A stretch of DNA of 64,000 nucleotides, taken from the NCBI GenBank assembly GCA_022508805.1, contig JAFLUM010000009.1, forward strand, positions 1-64,000. The letters run 5' to 3'. Shown piece after piece: positions 23,382 through 32,119 of the stretch. Position 1 is the first letter of the stretch. Every line of letters begins with the position of its first letter. This DNA is from Oscillospiraceae bacterium. GTDB lineage: Bacteria > Bacillota > Clostridia > Oscillospirales > Acutalibacteraceae. Under the pieces are notes generated by a model, which was not told where the DNA came from, made no database searches, and was given only the letters and a program-made list of their open reading frames with translations. The position numbers and the translations under genes are program-made.

Positions 23382-24119
23382 ATGAAGTGTTTAATGTGCT
23401 ATCAGTGGGTAAAACTGCCCCGTAAAAGCTTGCCCGAAGGCAAGGGTGTAATGGCCGCATGGGCGAAACTTGCTTCACACGCAACATACCGCAAAGGCAA
23501 TGCTACCTACTGCGGGCATATTAACGCTGTAGTTCCCGGTATGTGGTCCGGCGGTATCGTTGGGTTAAAAAGCATTTTGGGTATCAAAGACCGGACAAAA
23601 GTTTTAGAAGTAATGGATCGGCTCTCCAAACTGGGATTGATTTCTTATACTCTGGACGAGAAAACCAAGAAACTCAACTATTTTATATCTGACTGGGTCG
23701 TCAACTGCGACGGTAAGGCGTGTCTGCCAAACTCGGTTTATGCGACCAATGGATATGGATACCTTTGCCTGCCTCGAAATATTACAGAAAAACTGGTGGA
23801 ACAGCATTATGTGTTTGAAGAGGCTGATGCGTGGCTGGATCTGTGGTGCCATACGGTGCACTGCGATTTCAGCAACGCATTTTCTTTTGCTGCACCTGCG
23901 ATCCAGTATGGGAAGGAAGGCTCCATACTCACTTTGGAAACCTTGGGTAAGCGCTGGAGATGGGAGAAGACTAAGGTGTGGCGGTTTATGAGAAAGCATC
24001 GGGATACGTTTGCCCTCCGCCGTCTTCCCGGTTCCTTCGGCTGTGTAATCTTTAATGCTCAGTATCCGGACGATCAGGATTATTCTGTGCCGAACTCTGA
24101 GGATGTTGTGCGCATTTAG
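23382..24119 (+). CDS. Element-borne HTH-like protein (possible replication/regulatory protein)
   Basis: 245 residues, ATG after GAAAGGAGAGAG. It opens MKCLMCYQWVKLPR and has two winged-helix-like segments (LGIKDRTKVLEVMDRLSKLG and LTLETLGKRWRWEKTKVWRF). Such proteins are common near the ends of Firmicutes mobile elements, but I cannot name a function. It ends at an amber codon (24117-24119), and the same frame stays open for 92 further codons (see next entry), so this may be a truncated form of a protein of about 340 residues. Confidence 0.65.
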   Translation: MKCLMCYQWVKLPRKSLPEGKGVMAAWAKLASHATYRKGNATYCGHINAVVPGMWSGGIVGLKSILGIKDRTKVLEVMDRLSKLGLISYTLDEKTKKLNYFISDWVVNCDGKACLPNSVYATNGYGYLCLPRNITEKLVEQHYVFEEADAWLDLWCHTVHCDFSNAFSFAAPAIQYGKEGSILTLETLGKRWRWEKTKVWRFMRKHRDTFALRRLPGSFGCVIFNAQYPDDQDYSVPNSEDVVRI

Positions 24120-24401
24120 AACGAAATGCGTAAAACTGATACGCATACGCATATTGTCAAGAAACCGGTTCGATTCGTCGCAAGAATCAGCCGCTTTTTC
24201 CTAAACTCACTTGAAACTATGCGTGATTTTTATTTTCAAAAAAGTCGCGTTGCACTTTTTGCCCCTATAATACGCACGTATATTTCTCACTGTAAGAATT
24301 GTAAGAACTGTATATATGACTGCAGGAGTAAGTATAGAAATACAGGTCCAATCGAAGTGAATCTGACAGAGATTATGCGGGCGCAGTTTTCATTTGGATA
24401 G
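24120..24401 (+). pseudogene. In-frame extension of the HTH-like gene behind an amber stop
   Basis: Directly after TAG the frame reads NE-MRKTDTHTHIVKKP and runs to 24401. It includes a cysteine cluster CKNCKNCIYDC that could bind zinc. The ATG at 24126 has no ribosome site. Continuation in the same frame suggests that a Leu (TTG) or similar codon mutated to TAG. A separate small gene is the alternative. Confidence 0.45.
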
Positions 24402-24590
24402 GAAAAGTGCGCCTATCTTTATAAAATCGCACCTAATAGTAACGATTTAGTGCGAAATCAAGACGAAAGCGTGCTTATTCGGCTTCCTTCCGCAGTCATT
24501 TTCAGTTCATTTATGAGTGGAATTTCTTTGTTCTTCAAACCGAACCTAATCGACACTATTTCCCGCCAAACAAGCGAAAATCAAACCTAA
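24402..24590. other. Intergenic region ahead of the cargo operon
   Basis: No gene seen. It contains a small imperfect hairpin (TCGCAC ... GTGCGA, about 24429-24457). The operator-like palindrome and the operon promoter follow immediately. Confidence 0.45.
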
Positions 24591-24607
24591 TTATTTGTGA
24601 CAAATAA
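24591..24607. promoter_or_regulatory. Palindrome, candidate TetR operator
   Basis: TTATTTGT-G-ACAAATAA is a perfect 8+1+8 palindrome 13 bases upstream of the operon's -35. A second short palindrome, ATTTG-A-CAAAT (24619-24629), overlaps that -35. Two related sites around the promoter of a tetR-led operon suggest autoregulation by the TetR protein. Confidence 0.55.
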
Positions 24608-24620
24608 ATGAGTATAATAT

Positions 24621-24649
24621 TTGACAAATGTGCAATAATATGTTATAAT
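24621..24649 (+). promoter_or_regulatory. Promoter of the cargo operon
   Basis: A perfect TTGACA (24621-24626) and a perfect TATAAT (24644-24649), 17 bases apart, about 105 bases before the tetR start. No other strong promoter or terminator was noticed before 42127, so it probably drives all 13 genes. Confidence 0.8.
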
Positions 24650-24754
24650 AAGTCGAGTTTTGACGAGAGTTGAGAAGTAGCAGGTTTATTTTTTTTAACA
24701 TCGAACCGAGCGAGCGCTTGATTTGATAAGCGTTATGTGTTAGGAGTGACAAAG

Positions 24755-25321
24755 ATGGAAACAGACAGAAGAAAAGAAATCGTCAATGCTTGCCTTGACC
24801 TTTTCGTTGAAAAGGGGTTGTATAAAACCTCAACAAGAGATCTAAGCAAGGCCATGAAATTACAAAGCGGGGGTTTGTACTATTATTTTCAAACCAAGGA
24901 CGAGGCAGTGATAGCATGTGTTGAAGCTGCAATTCGAAGACTTGAAGATGTGTTGATTTTGCCTGTTAAGAAAGAAATCATGAACCCGGCTAACATGATG
25001 TCAAGATTACTTTCAAGGGCAAATGAAATGGCTCCAGTTTATCAGTTTGTTGTTTCAGTATGTTCCGATAAGCAGTATAAAGAGTTAACAAAGCCTATTC
25101 TTGATGCATTAGACGAAAGATACATTCAATACTTAGAAACATATGCAAATTTGTTGAATTGCAAAACACAAATATTAGCACCTTTTTTCTATATGTGTAT
25201 TACAGCAATTACAAATTATATGATCTTTCAAAAAGAGTCGTTCGTCTCTCCGCAATTAAAAGCAGTTCAGCTCAAATTAGAACGAATTATAACCGACAAC
25301 CAAGAAACAAGCAATATATAA
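24755..25321 (+). CDS. TetR/AcrR-family regulator of the cargo operon
   Basis: 188 residues; ATG at 24755 after TTAGGAGTGAC. The N-terminal TetR helix-turn-helix is clear (RRKEIVNACLDLFVEKGLYK, then TSTRDLSKAMKLQSGGLYYY, FQTKDE). The C-terminal ligand domain (about 60-188) is unlike any I can name and ends with a helical ITNYMIFQKESF segment. Being first in the operon, behind a palindrome-bearing promoter, it most likely represses its own operon until a signal (small molecule or membrane perturbation) releases it. The signal is unknown. Confidence 0.88.
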   Translation: METDRRKEIVNACLDLFVEKGLYKTSTRDLSKAMKLQSGGLYYYFQTKDEAVIACVEAAIRRLEDVLILPVKKEIMNPANMMSRLLSRANEMAPVYQFVVSVCSDKQYKELTKPILDALDERYIQYLETYANLLNCKTQILAPFFYMCITAITNYMIFQKESFVSPQLKAVQLKLERIITDNQETSNI

Positions 25322-25380
25322 TCAATTGAACAACTAATTACCAAATACTAAACACCAACTCGGTGAAAGGAGATAATAAA

Positions 25381-26628
25381 ATGGCAATTGCAGAAGTAAT
25401 TAAATTCGAAGGCCCCCAGGATGCACTGGTGTGGAAATTTCCTGTAGAAGATTTTAATGCCACATCACAGCTCATTGTTGACGAAACTCATGAGGCCCTT
25501 TTGGTCGTTAACGGAAATGCGGCAGATTTGTTTACTGCAGGAAGAAGAACTCTTTCTGTGCCTAACATTCCCCTTGCAAGAAAGTTAATTGAGATTCCTA
25601 CTGGTGGAAATTCACCCTTTCCTTGTAAAGTTTTCTTTATCAACAAAGTTCATCAAATGGATATGCTGTGGGGAACTCAAGGCCCCATCGCCTTAGAAGA
25701 TCCTTTGTATGATATTTTCATGCACGTTATGGCTAATGGTAGCATGACTATTTCGGTAGAAAACTCTCGCAAGTTTATGCTGAAAGCAGTAGGTTTTCGA
25801 GATAGATTTGATTCAACTGAACTGATTTCCAAATTTAGAGGGATTATCTCTTCACACGTTAAAGATTACATATCCAAAATCATGATTAACGGAAAACTCA
25901 GTTACTTCATGATGAATGCTCATCTTTTCGAATTAAGTGGTGTTATCAAGGAAAAGCTTGATATTATTTTTGAAGAATACGGCATCAAGATTCAATACTT
26001 CAATCTCGAAACAATTGAGGTGCCGGAGGCTGACTATCAGAAAGTAAGCGAAGCTAAAGAGCGCAGAACAAGTCGCATGATCGAAGGCTACACATGGCAA
26101 GAAGAACGTCAAATGATGATCGCCGAAAAGTTTGCTGGGAACGAAGGTACAATGGGCGGTGTAGGCGGTGCAGTTGGCGGCTTTATGATGGGCGGCGCTA
26201 TGGGCGGTTCAATTGTGGAAATAGCAAGAAATGCCCTTGATCCCGAAAACATCCCATCCGCAAAGCCTCCAAAGGATGCTGCTGGAACTGGCTCACATGT
26301 AGGTAATGGCCCCGATAGCATTGATGTTAACAGTTTCTTCAAGCCAAAAGAAGAAGGAACAGAAACAACGGGGGCGACTCCTTCTGGCAAGTGTTTAAAG
26401 TGCGGCGCAGACCTTCCCGAGAACGCAAAATTCTGTTTGAGTTGTGGTGAGAAGGTGCAAGTTGCGGATCAAAACACGGTCGTATGTCCCGGCTGTGGCA
26501 AAACAGTTCAAAAAGGTAAATTCTGTTTAGAGTGTGGATATAAGTTTGCAAGCAACACGTGTCCAAAATGTGGAGCAACTCTCCCCGAAGGCGCAAAATT
26601 CTGCCTTGAGTGTGGCGAAAAAATCTAA
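25381..26628 (+). CDS. SPFH/YdjI-like protein with three C-terminal zinc ribbons
   Basis: 415 residues; ATG after GAAAGGAG. Residues about 1-245 are an SPFH (band 7)-like domain of the YdjI / so-called virion core protein type (GPQDALVWKFPVEDFNATSQ, VNGNAADLFTAGRRTL, FRDRFDSTELISKFRGII). A Gly-rich linker (GGVGGAVGGFMMGGAMGG) follows. Three zinc ribbons then lie at about 338-415, each CxxCG(x)n FCLxCG. There is no TM segment, so membrane contact would be peripheral. In B. subtilis YdjI works with the PspA-like membrane-stress operon. Here it probably forms a membrane-associated oligomeric scaffold that recruits the other zinc-ribbon and coiled-coil proteins of the operon. Role inferred. Confidence 0.85.
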   Translation: MAIAEVIKFEGPQDALVWKFPVEDFNATSQLIVDETHEALLVVNGNAADLFTAGRRTLSVPNIPLARKLIEIPTGGNSPFPCKVFFINKVHQMDMLWGTQGPIALEDPLYDIFMHVMANGSMTISVENSRKFMLKAVGFRDRFDSTELISKFRGIISSHVKDYISKIMINGKLSYFMMNAHLFELSGVIKEKLDIIFEEYGIKIQYFNLETIEVPEADYQKVSEAKERRTSRMIEGYTWQEERQMMIAEKFAGNEGTMGGVGGAVGGFMMGGAMGGSIVEIARNALDPENIPSAKPPKDAAGTGSHVGNGPDSIDVNSFFKPKEEGTETTGATPSGKCLKCGADLPENAKFCLSCGEKVQVADQNTVVCPGCGKTVQKGKFCLECGYKFASNTCPKCGATLPEGAKFCLECGEKI

Positions 26629-26642
26629 GGAGTGTATCGAAG

Positions 26643-27338
26643 ATGAAGAACAATAAGACTAAAAACACAGTAGCCATTGGCTTGATTTATGTAATTCTTT
26701 TAGGGGTTTTTAACCTTCTTGTGTTTACTATTTTTAAGTCCCATAGTAACGTATTTTGGCTCAGTTACGGATTTATGACTCTTGCTTTTGTAGTTCAAAT
26801 TGTAAGCATGTTTCTCTCCTTTAAGACGGCAGATGTAGAAACAGCCTTCTTTGGAATTCCATTGGCCTCATTTTCAGTTTTCTACTTGTGTGCCGAATTG
26901 GTAATTGGCGCACTGTTTATGATTTTCCAAATGGCAAGCATTACTTTGGCTCTTGTCATTCAGGTGCTGGTGCTTGCAGTGTTCTTAATTATTGCGATTA
27001 TTTCATTGCTTGCTCGTGATACCGTGCAACAAATTGGTGACACTGTAAAAGAGCATGTTTCGAATTTGAAATCTGTATTGGTTGATGTAGAGATGATTAT
27101 GGACTCTTGTACAGATCCGGAACTTAAAGCTTCTCTTAGAAAACTATCTGAAACCGTAAAGTATTCAGACCCTATTTCAAATGAGGCGGTGGCAGATGTT
27201 GAGCAACGTATCATGAGAAAGATTTCGGAACTGAGAATCAATATAGATGACAATCAGATCGAGGATGCCAAACAGTCATGTGCCGACCTTGAAAGACTTT
27301 ATGTTGAAAGAAATAAAAAACTCGCCATATCTAAATAA
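26643..27338 (+). CDS. Four-TM membrane protein with C-terminal coiled coil
   Basis: 231 residues; the ATG at 26643 (TAAGGAG upstream) replaces the track start. Four hydrophobic helices fill residues about 8-130, followed by a cytoplasmic helical tail (ARDTVQQIGDTVKEHVSNLK, then ISNEAVADVEQRIMRKISEL) that should form a coiled coil. Family not recognised. Next to an SPFH protein it may be the membrane anchor of the complex, comparable to the small TM partners in ydjFGHI-type operons. It sits 14 nt after the SPFH gene. Confidence 0.75.
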   Translation: MKNNKTKNTVAIGLIYVILLGVFNLLVFTIFKSHSNVFWLSYGFMTLAFVVQIVSMFLSFKTADVETAFFGIPLASFSVFYLCAELVIGALFMIFQMASITLALVIQVLVLAVFLIIAIISLLARDTVQQIGDTVKEHVSNLKSVLVDVEMIMDSCTDPELKASLRKLSETVKYSDPISNEAVADVEQRIMRKISELRINIDDNQIEDAKQSCADLERLYVERNKKLAISK

Positions 27339-27358
27339 GTGCAAAGGAGACCGTCACA

Positions 27359-29353
27359 ATGGCCGTTAGTTTTGTGGCACGAAAATGTACCCAATGTGCC
27401 GGAAAATTAAAATACATAAAAGAAAAGAAGCTTTGGCAATGTCTCTATTGTGGCGCAGAGATCGAGCGAGAAGAAACCTACGATGGACTTTTCACCATTA
27501 AAAATGTGGTTCGTCAATCCTTGTTGGATACTGCCTATCGCAGACTCGATAGTGCGGAAAAGAACATCATTGAATGCGAGAAAATCGATTCGCGCTATAT
27601 TGGCACGTTGATTGCTAAAATTGCTTTTGAAATGATAAGCGTGATCACCCCTGGTGCGTGTGATCCTAATAATACAAAAAACATCTTCTCACAGCTCAAG
27701 AAGAACTACGAACAGTTGAGAGAGGTTAGTACAACAGTTTCAGATGAAGAAGAAGCCCTATATGATTTTTTCGAAGAGTCGGATATTTTTGCTACTCTGC
27801 TCTTGGTGTACGATTCGCTCAATGATGTTGCAAGAAGGGATTTTGTTGCAAATCTAATTGATGCGGAAGATATCTATTCTAAAGCAGCAAACACTAATTT
27901 GCTTACATATTCGATCAAGAACAGCAAATTCGAAATGGCTGACAAAGTGTTAAATAACACGAATAATTTGGATAACCTTTCCGCATTAGTTGAAGTTCTA
28001 AACAAGTATCCCGATAATGATAATAAAGCAAACAATATTGATAAATTGCTTGGTACGGGAGAGATAAAAGGCGAAAATAAAACTATTATTGAAAACTATC
28101 TTTCCTCTTCGGATGATTCTGTAAAAACAAAATCTTGTGTGTTGGTGTCGGCGCTTACATCAGGAATGAAATTAGGCACAGAATTGATTATTCATACAAT
28201 CCTATCCAAAGCGGACGCAGAGCAAGTACAGGCCGTTCTGCCTTGTATGTGTAAATCGCGCCTAAACGATGAAGACACTTTACGCATATTATCTTTTGCT
28301 TATGAATGTGGCAACTATAATATAGCTACTATAGTGCTTAATTGTCTTAAAGAGAGCGAACAATATGTTTTGTTGCCAGCCAAGTATATTATTTCTATGC
28401 TGTCACAGACTACTTATTCCGCTGAAGAAAAAGTTGCCCTTTTAAAACTTTCTTTTGAGTTTAAGATTGAGAATAAGTCTTTTGAGTCTATCGTGTCAAA
28501 TTACTTGTGTTTTAATTCTGACGATATACAAACACGAAAAGCAATACTTGATTGTTTGTTTGACAGAGCGACAACTTTCCCGACATCGTTAGTTGAGACC
28601 TATGTCTTAAAATGCTCATCAGACGGAGAAAGAAAACCGGATATTATCAAGCAAATGTTTGATAAAGGCTTAAACACAACATTCTTCAACGATTTGCTAT
28701 CAAGATATATGAGCGCAACTACTGACTCACAAGAAGTTAAGATTGCGGTAATTGACACTTTAACAATGATTGGTCTTAAAATAGATCCGTCTGCATTTGC
28801 AGATTATATTTGTGAATCAAATGATGAGGTTCAAAATAAGATTAACTTCATTGGTAAAATGATTAGAAATGGCGCTCAAATTAGAAGTGATACAGCAAAT
28901 CTCTATTTGGAAAAAACCAAGCCCGAAGATTTTAGTTCTGAACTTTTTGCCACCATTTTCACCCCAGTTAGTTCTTTCAGCGCAAAAGCAATAGAGAATT
29001 ATATTTTGCGTTTCAGAGAACGTGAAGCAGTTAAGGCTCAGAATGCCAAAACTATATTAGATTTATCACCAAATGTAGTCACAAATATCACTTGCCAAAT
29101 TTCGCACTTGAATAACAGTATATCTTGTAACTTGCTTCAAGCATATTTGTTACAAACGGAAGATAGTCAGACGGTTGCTTTTGACATTGTAAACAATCTC
29201 ATCAACGGACAAAGAATCAAGATCAACGAAGAAATGAGAGTGTCAGGCACTCCAATGAAACTAAAAAAATATGTCGTTGCTAACAAGAGTAATTTGAGTG
29301 AAGCAACAAATGCGATTTGCGAGAAATACAAAGTATATTCAATGATTTTCTAA
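27359..29353 (+). CDS. Zinc-ribbon plus alpha-helical-repeat protein, unknown
   Basis: 664 residues; ATG after AAAGGAG. It opens with a zinc ribbon (CTQCAGKLKYIKEKKLWQC, LYCG). The rest is a long all-alpha solenoid with HEAT/ARM-like periodicity (for example LSALVEVLNKYPDNDNKANN, SDDIQTRKAILDCLFDRATT). No enzyme motif is visible. Such an architecture suits a scaffold or adaptor that docks through its ribbon to the SPFH protein. The final helices include KYVVANKSNLSEATNAICEK. Not identified with any named family. Confidence 0.75.
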   Translation: MAVSFVARKCTQCAGKLKYIKEKKLWQCLYCGAEIEREETYDGLFTIKNVVRQSLLDTAYRRLDSAEKNIIECEKIDSRYIGTLIAKIAFEMISVITPGACDPNNTKNIFSQLKKNYEQLREVSTTVSDEEEALYDFFEESDIFATLLLVYDSLNDVARRDFVANLIDAEDIYSKAANTNLLTYSIKNSKFEMADKVLNNTNNLDNLSALVEVLNKYPDNDNKANNIDKLLGTGEIKGENKTIIENYLSSSDDSVKTKSCVLVSALTSGMKLGTELIIHTILSKADAEQVQAVLPCMCKSRLNDEDTLRILSFAYECGNYNIATIVLNCLKESEQYVLLPAKYIISMLSQTTYSAEEKVALLKLSFEFKIENKSFESIVSNYLCFNSDDIQTRKAILDCLFDRATTFPTSLVETYVLKCSSDGERKPDIIKQMFDKGLNTTFFNDLLSRYMSATTDSQEVKIAVIDTLTMIGLKIDPSAFADYICESNDEVQNKINFIGKMIRNGAQIRSDTANLYLEKTKPEDFSSELFATIFTPVSSFSAKAIENYILRFREREAVKAQNAKTILDLSPNVVTNITCQISHLNNSISCNLLQAYLLQTEDSQTVAFDIVNNLINGQRIKINEEMRVSGTPMKLKKYVVANKSNLSEATNAICEKYKVYSMIF

Positions 29354-29377
29354 TAATGAGAAATGGAGGAAGGGTTT

Positions 29378-32086
29378 ATGATAAAAACATTGGCATTGGC
29401 TAATGGTAATTATGTAAGTATGGCCATCGCTGAAGTTATCTCCGTTCCTTATTTTGAGTTATATGCAAAAGACTTAGATCGAGCAAATTACATGAATCAA
29501 GTTTTATTTACACAGTTAATTCAGTCTTTGCATAGAAAAACTGAGGGTGGAAATACTGCTTTCGAATTTTTGTTTCAAAGTGTGGCAGTAGATAACCAAA
29601 CATACAAAGCACAGGTTAAGATGTATGTCCTCATAAGAAGAATTGGTGACGCCAAAGATGACAACGAAAAGAAAGTGTCAGATTTAATAAACAGCATAAA
29701 AAACGATATGGAGGATAAGAACTTCACAGTATCTATTTTTGCTGATGATATAGCTTACAATGACTTTGAAGAATCATTATCAAAATGCGACTATTCAAGG
29801 AAGTTGTCTGTATCAAAAAATGAAAAAGCTATGGCAAACGCTTTGTCTGCCAACGGTCTGACATATTACAATGAGGTTATTGAGCCTTCGGAAAATATTA
29901 ATCCATCCACATTGATCAATGCACTTTCTCAATATCCCGACAGCGTTGTTTCATTGCAAATCCTTCCAACAAAATACACTTTGAATGAATTGCAGTTAGT
30001 AGAGCAAATACACAATTTTTATGAGCATTATGTAAGCGAGATAAGATTCCGTCAAGGCATCCATGTAGATGTTAACACTCAAATGGTGGCTGATGCTTAT
30101 AATTATTATTCTCAGTCTTCCAACGAACAATTATTTCTTTACAGTTTTGTTGTATATTCCGGATATAGCAGTGCAATCGATCTATCAAATAAGCTGATGG
30201 ACTCTCTTGAAGCAGAGGGAAAAGCAACCGGTAGTTCATTATGCGTTGTTGATTTTTCTGATTTTAATGTTGTTCCTTATCAAAATCTATTTGCGAATCC
30301 TTGGTTATTAAGTGATGTTTTAATTTATAAAGCAAGAGAGAAGAACTTTTGGCAAAGCAAAAATGCACCAACGGTTTTGCAACGCTTCAAGCATTTGATG
30401 ACAACGAGAGAGATTCGCGGACTATTTAAGTTTCCAATTGATGATAAACGTGTTATTGGATTAGAAAGCAATAAAATTCTTTCTAACAGAGAAAAACTAC
30501 ACAAAAGCATTATCTCTGATGGAAACTTCAAAGTGGGTATCATCCAAAATGCCAGCAAGAATTCAAGAGATGCAGATGCACATGCCGGTATACCGCTTAA
30601 TGATTTTACGAAACACGGTCTTATTGTTGGTATGCCCGGTTCAGGTAAAACGAATTTTTCATTAGGGCTACTTTTGCAATTCTGGAACGAATTCAATATA
30701 CCTTTTCTTGCAATTGAGCCTACTAAAAGCGAGTATCGTTCATTGATAGACGGTATTCCCGATTTACAAGTATTTACTCCAGGAAAAAACACAGTATCTC
30801 CTTACATAATAAATCCATTCCTCCCCCCCACCGGAGTTACTGTTGAAAGTTATGTGCCAAGTTTGATGTCGGCATTTCGGGCAGCCTTCTCTATGCCGGA
30901 TCCGTTGCCGGATATCTTTTTGGCTGCAATTAATGATTGTTATAACGAATATGGTTGGAAAAACGATAGTACTTCTGACGATCCTGCAGTACAGCGTTTC
31001 GGCCTGTATGAGTTTATTAAGGTTTTCAAAAAGAAAATTCAGCACATGGATTATAAAGGCGATGTAAAATCCAATATGGAAAGCGCCGGTGTTGTCCGCT
31101 TAGTTAGTCTTATTGAGCAGAACAGCAACATATACGATACGATTAACACGATTCCACTTGAAGATTTACTGAAAAAGCCAACTGTTATTGAGCTGAATGC
31201 GATCAACAACAAAGAGCAAAAATCTCTGATAATGGCACTGTTGTTGATTATGATTTGTGTTTATACAAAGAACAATGTTTCAGGGGATGGACAATTAAAG
31301 AATGTCCTGCTCATAGACGAAGCACATGTTCTTCTTGCCGGTGGCGGTGCCAAGGCGGATGGTAGTGCGGATTCTCAAGGTTCAACCGTAGAAGCCCTTG
31401 AAGATATGATCGCAGAAATTCGTTCATATGGTACAAGTATAATTATCGCTGATCAGTCCCCCACTAAAGTTGGTAGGAGCATTGTTGCAAATACCAATGT
31501 TAAAGTGATTTTCAAGCTGGTCGAAAAAGAAAACAAGGATGCAATCAGTACAGCAACAAATATGAATGAGGCTGATTATGAACTTCTTGGCCGCTTAGGC
31601 GTTGGAGAAGCTTTGCTCCATTACGGCAGAGTTTATACGCCCCTACATATAAAAACTTATAATGTCCAAGAAAAAGCAACACTTAGACCAGTAATTGAGG
31701 ATCGTGAAATAGCCTCATTAACAAAGTATTGGGACACTCATCAATCGTTGCTTGTTCCACACATCGAATGTGAGAGCTGTTTTTACTGTCACAATGATTG
31801 CGATTTTAAAATTCGTGCAAATGCTGACTTTATTGCAACCAGGTTGATCAATGAATATTTGTATGAATTGCAAGACAAATCTGCCTTTGTGAAATTTCTT
31901 GTGCGGATTGATAAACCAATCAATGATATATTGGCAGAGAATAATTCAATTACTTTTAGTAAAAGACTTGCTAATTGCATCAAGATTAAGTTTTTACGCA
32001 AGGCAATGCTTGTAAAGAATTATGGGATAACGAAAAATGAGTACAAAACCATTCTTAAACACCCAAATTTCTTGAAGCGCGACTGA
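29378..32086 (+). CDS. HerA/FtsK-like ATPase with C-terminal Cys cluster
   Basis: 902 residues; the ATG at 29378 fits GGAGGAAGGG. Residues 1-400 are a family-specific domain. Walker A GMPGSGKT is at about 418-425, Walker B VLLIDEAH at about 643-650, and the sensor-like IIIADQSPTKVGRSIVANTN further on. These belong to the HerA/DUF87 group of ring-shaped translocases. Near the C-terminus CESCFYCHNDC (about 798-808) could bind zinc. HerA proteins usually pair with NurA, Sir2 or DUF4297 nucleases, and none is present here. The ring may therefore pump protein or remodel complexes rather than resect DNA. It is too unlike VirB4/TraG and lacks conjugation neighbours. Confidence 0.85.
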   Translation: MIKTLALANGNYVSMAIAEVISVPYFELYAKDLDRANYMNQVLFTQLIQSLHRKTEGGNTAFEFLFQSVAVDNQTYKAQVKMYVLIRRIGDAKDDNEKKVSDLINSIKNDMEDKNFTVSIFADDIAYNDFEESLSKCDYSRKLSVSKNEKAMANALSANGLTYYNEVIEPSENINPSTLINALSQYPDSVVSLQILPTKYTLNELQLVEQIHNFYEHYVSEIRFRQGIHVDVNTQMVADAYNYYSQSSNEQLFLYSFVVYSGYSSAIDLSNKLMDSLEAEGKATGSSLCVVDFSDFNVVPYQNLFANPWLLSDVLIYKAREKNFWQSKNAPTVLQRFKHLMTTREIRGLFKFPIDDKRVIGLESNKILSNREKLHKSIISDGNFKVGIIQNASKNSRDADAHAGIPLNDFTKHGLIVGMPGSGKTNFSLGLLLQFWNEFNIPFLAIEPTKSEYRSLIDGIPDLQVFTPGKNTVSPYIINPFLPPTGVTVESYVPSLMSAFRAAFSMPDPLPDIFLAAINDCYNEYGWKNDSTSDDPAVQRFGLYEFIKVFKKKIQHMDYKGDVKSNMESAGVVRLVSLIEQNSNIYDTINTIPLEDLLKKPTVIELNAINNKEQKSLIMALLLIMICVYTKNNVSGDGQLKNVLLIDEAHVLLAGGGAKADGSADSQGSTVEALEDMIAEIRSYGTSIIIADQSPTKVGRSIVANTNVKVIFKLVEKENKDAISTATNMNEADYELLGRLGVGEALLHYGRVYTPLHIKTYNVQEKATLRPVIEDREIASLTKYWDTHQSLLVPHIECESCFYCHNDCDFKIRANADFIATRLINEYLYELQDKSAFVKFLVRIDKPINDILAENNSITFSKRLANCIKIKFLRKAMLVKNYGITKNEYKTILKHPNFLKRD

Positions 32087-32119
32087 TTCACCTATCCTTA
32101 TAAAAAGGAGGTTAATGGC

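Noticed and set aside
24402-24590. Possible small RNA or riboswitch before the tetR gene
   Set aside because: Only one weak imperfect hairpin is present and no known riboswitch core could be recognised; the region is better explained as promoter and operator DNA.
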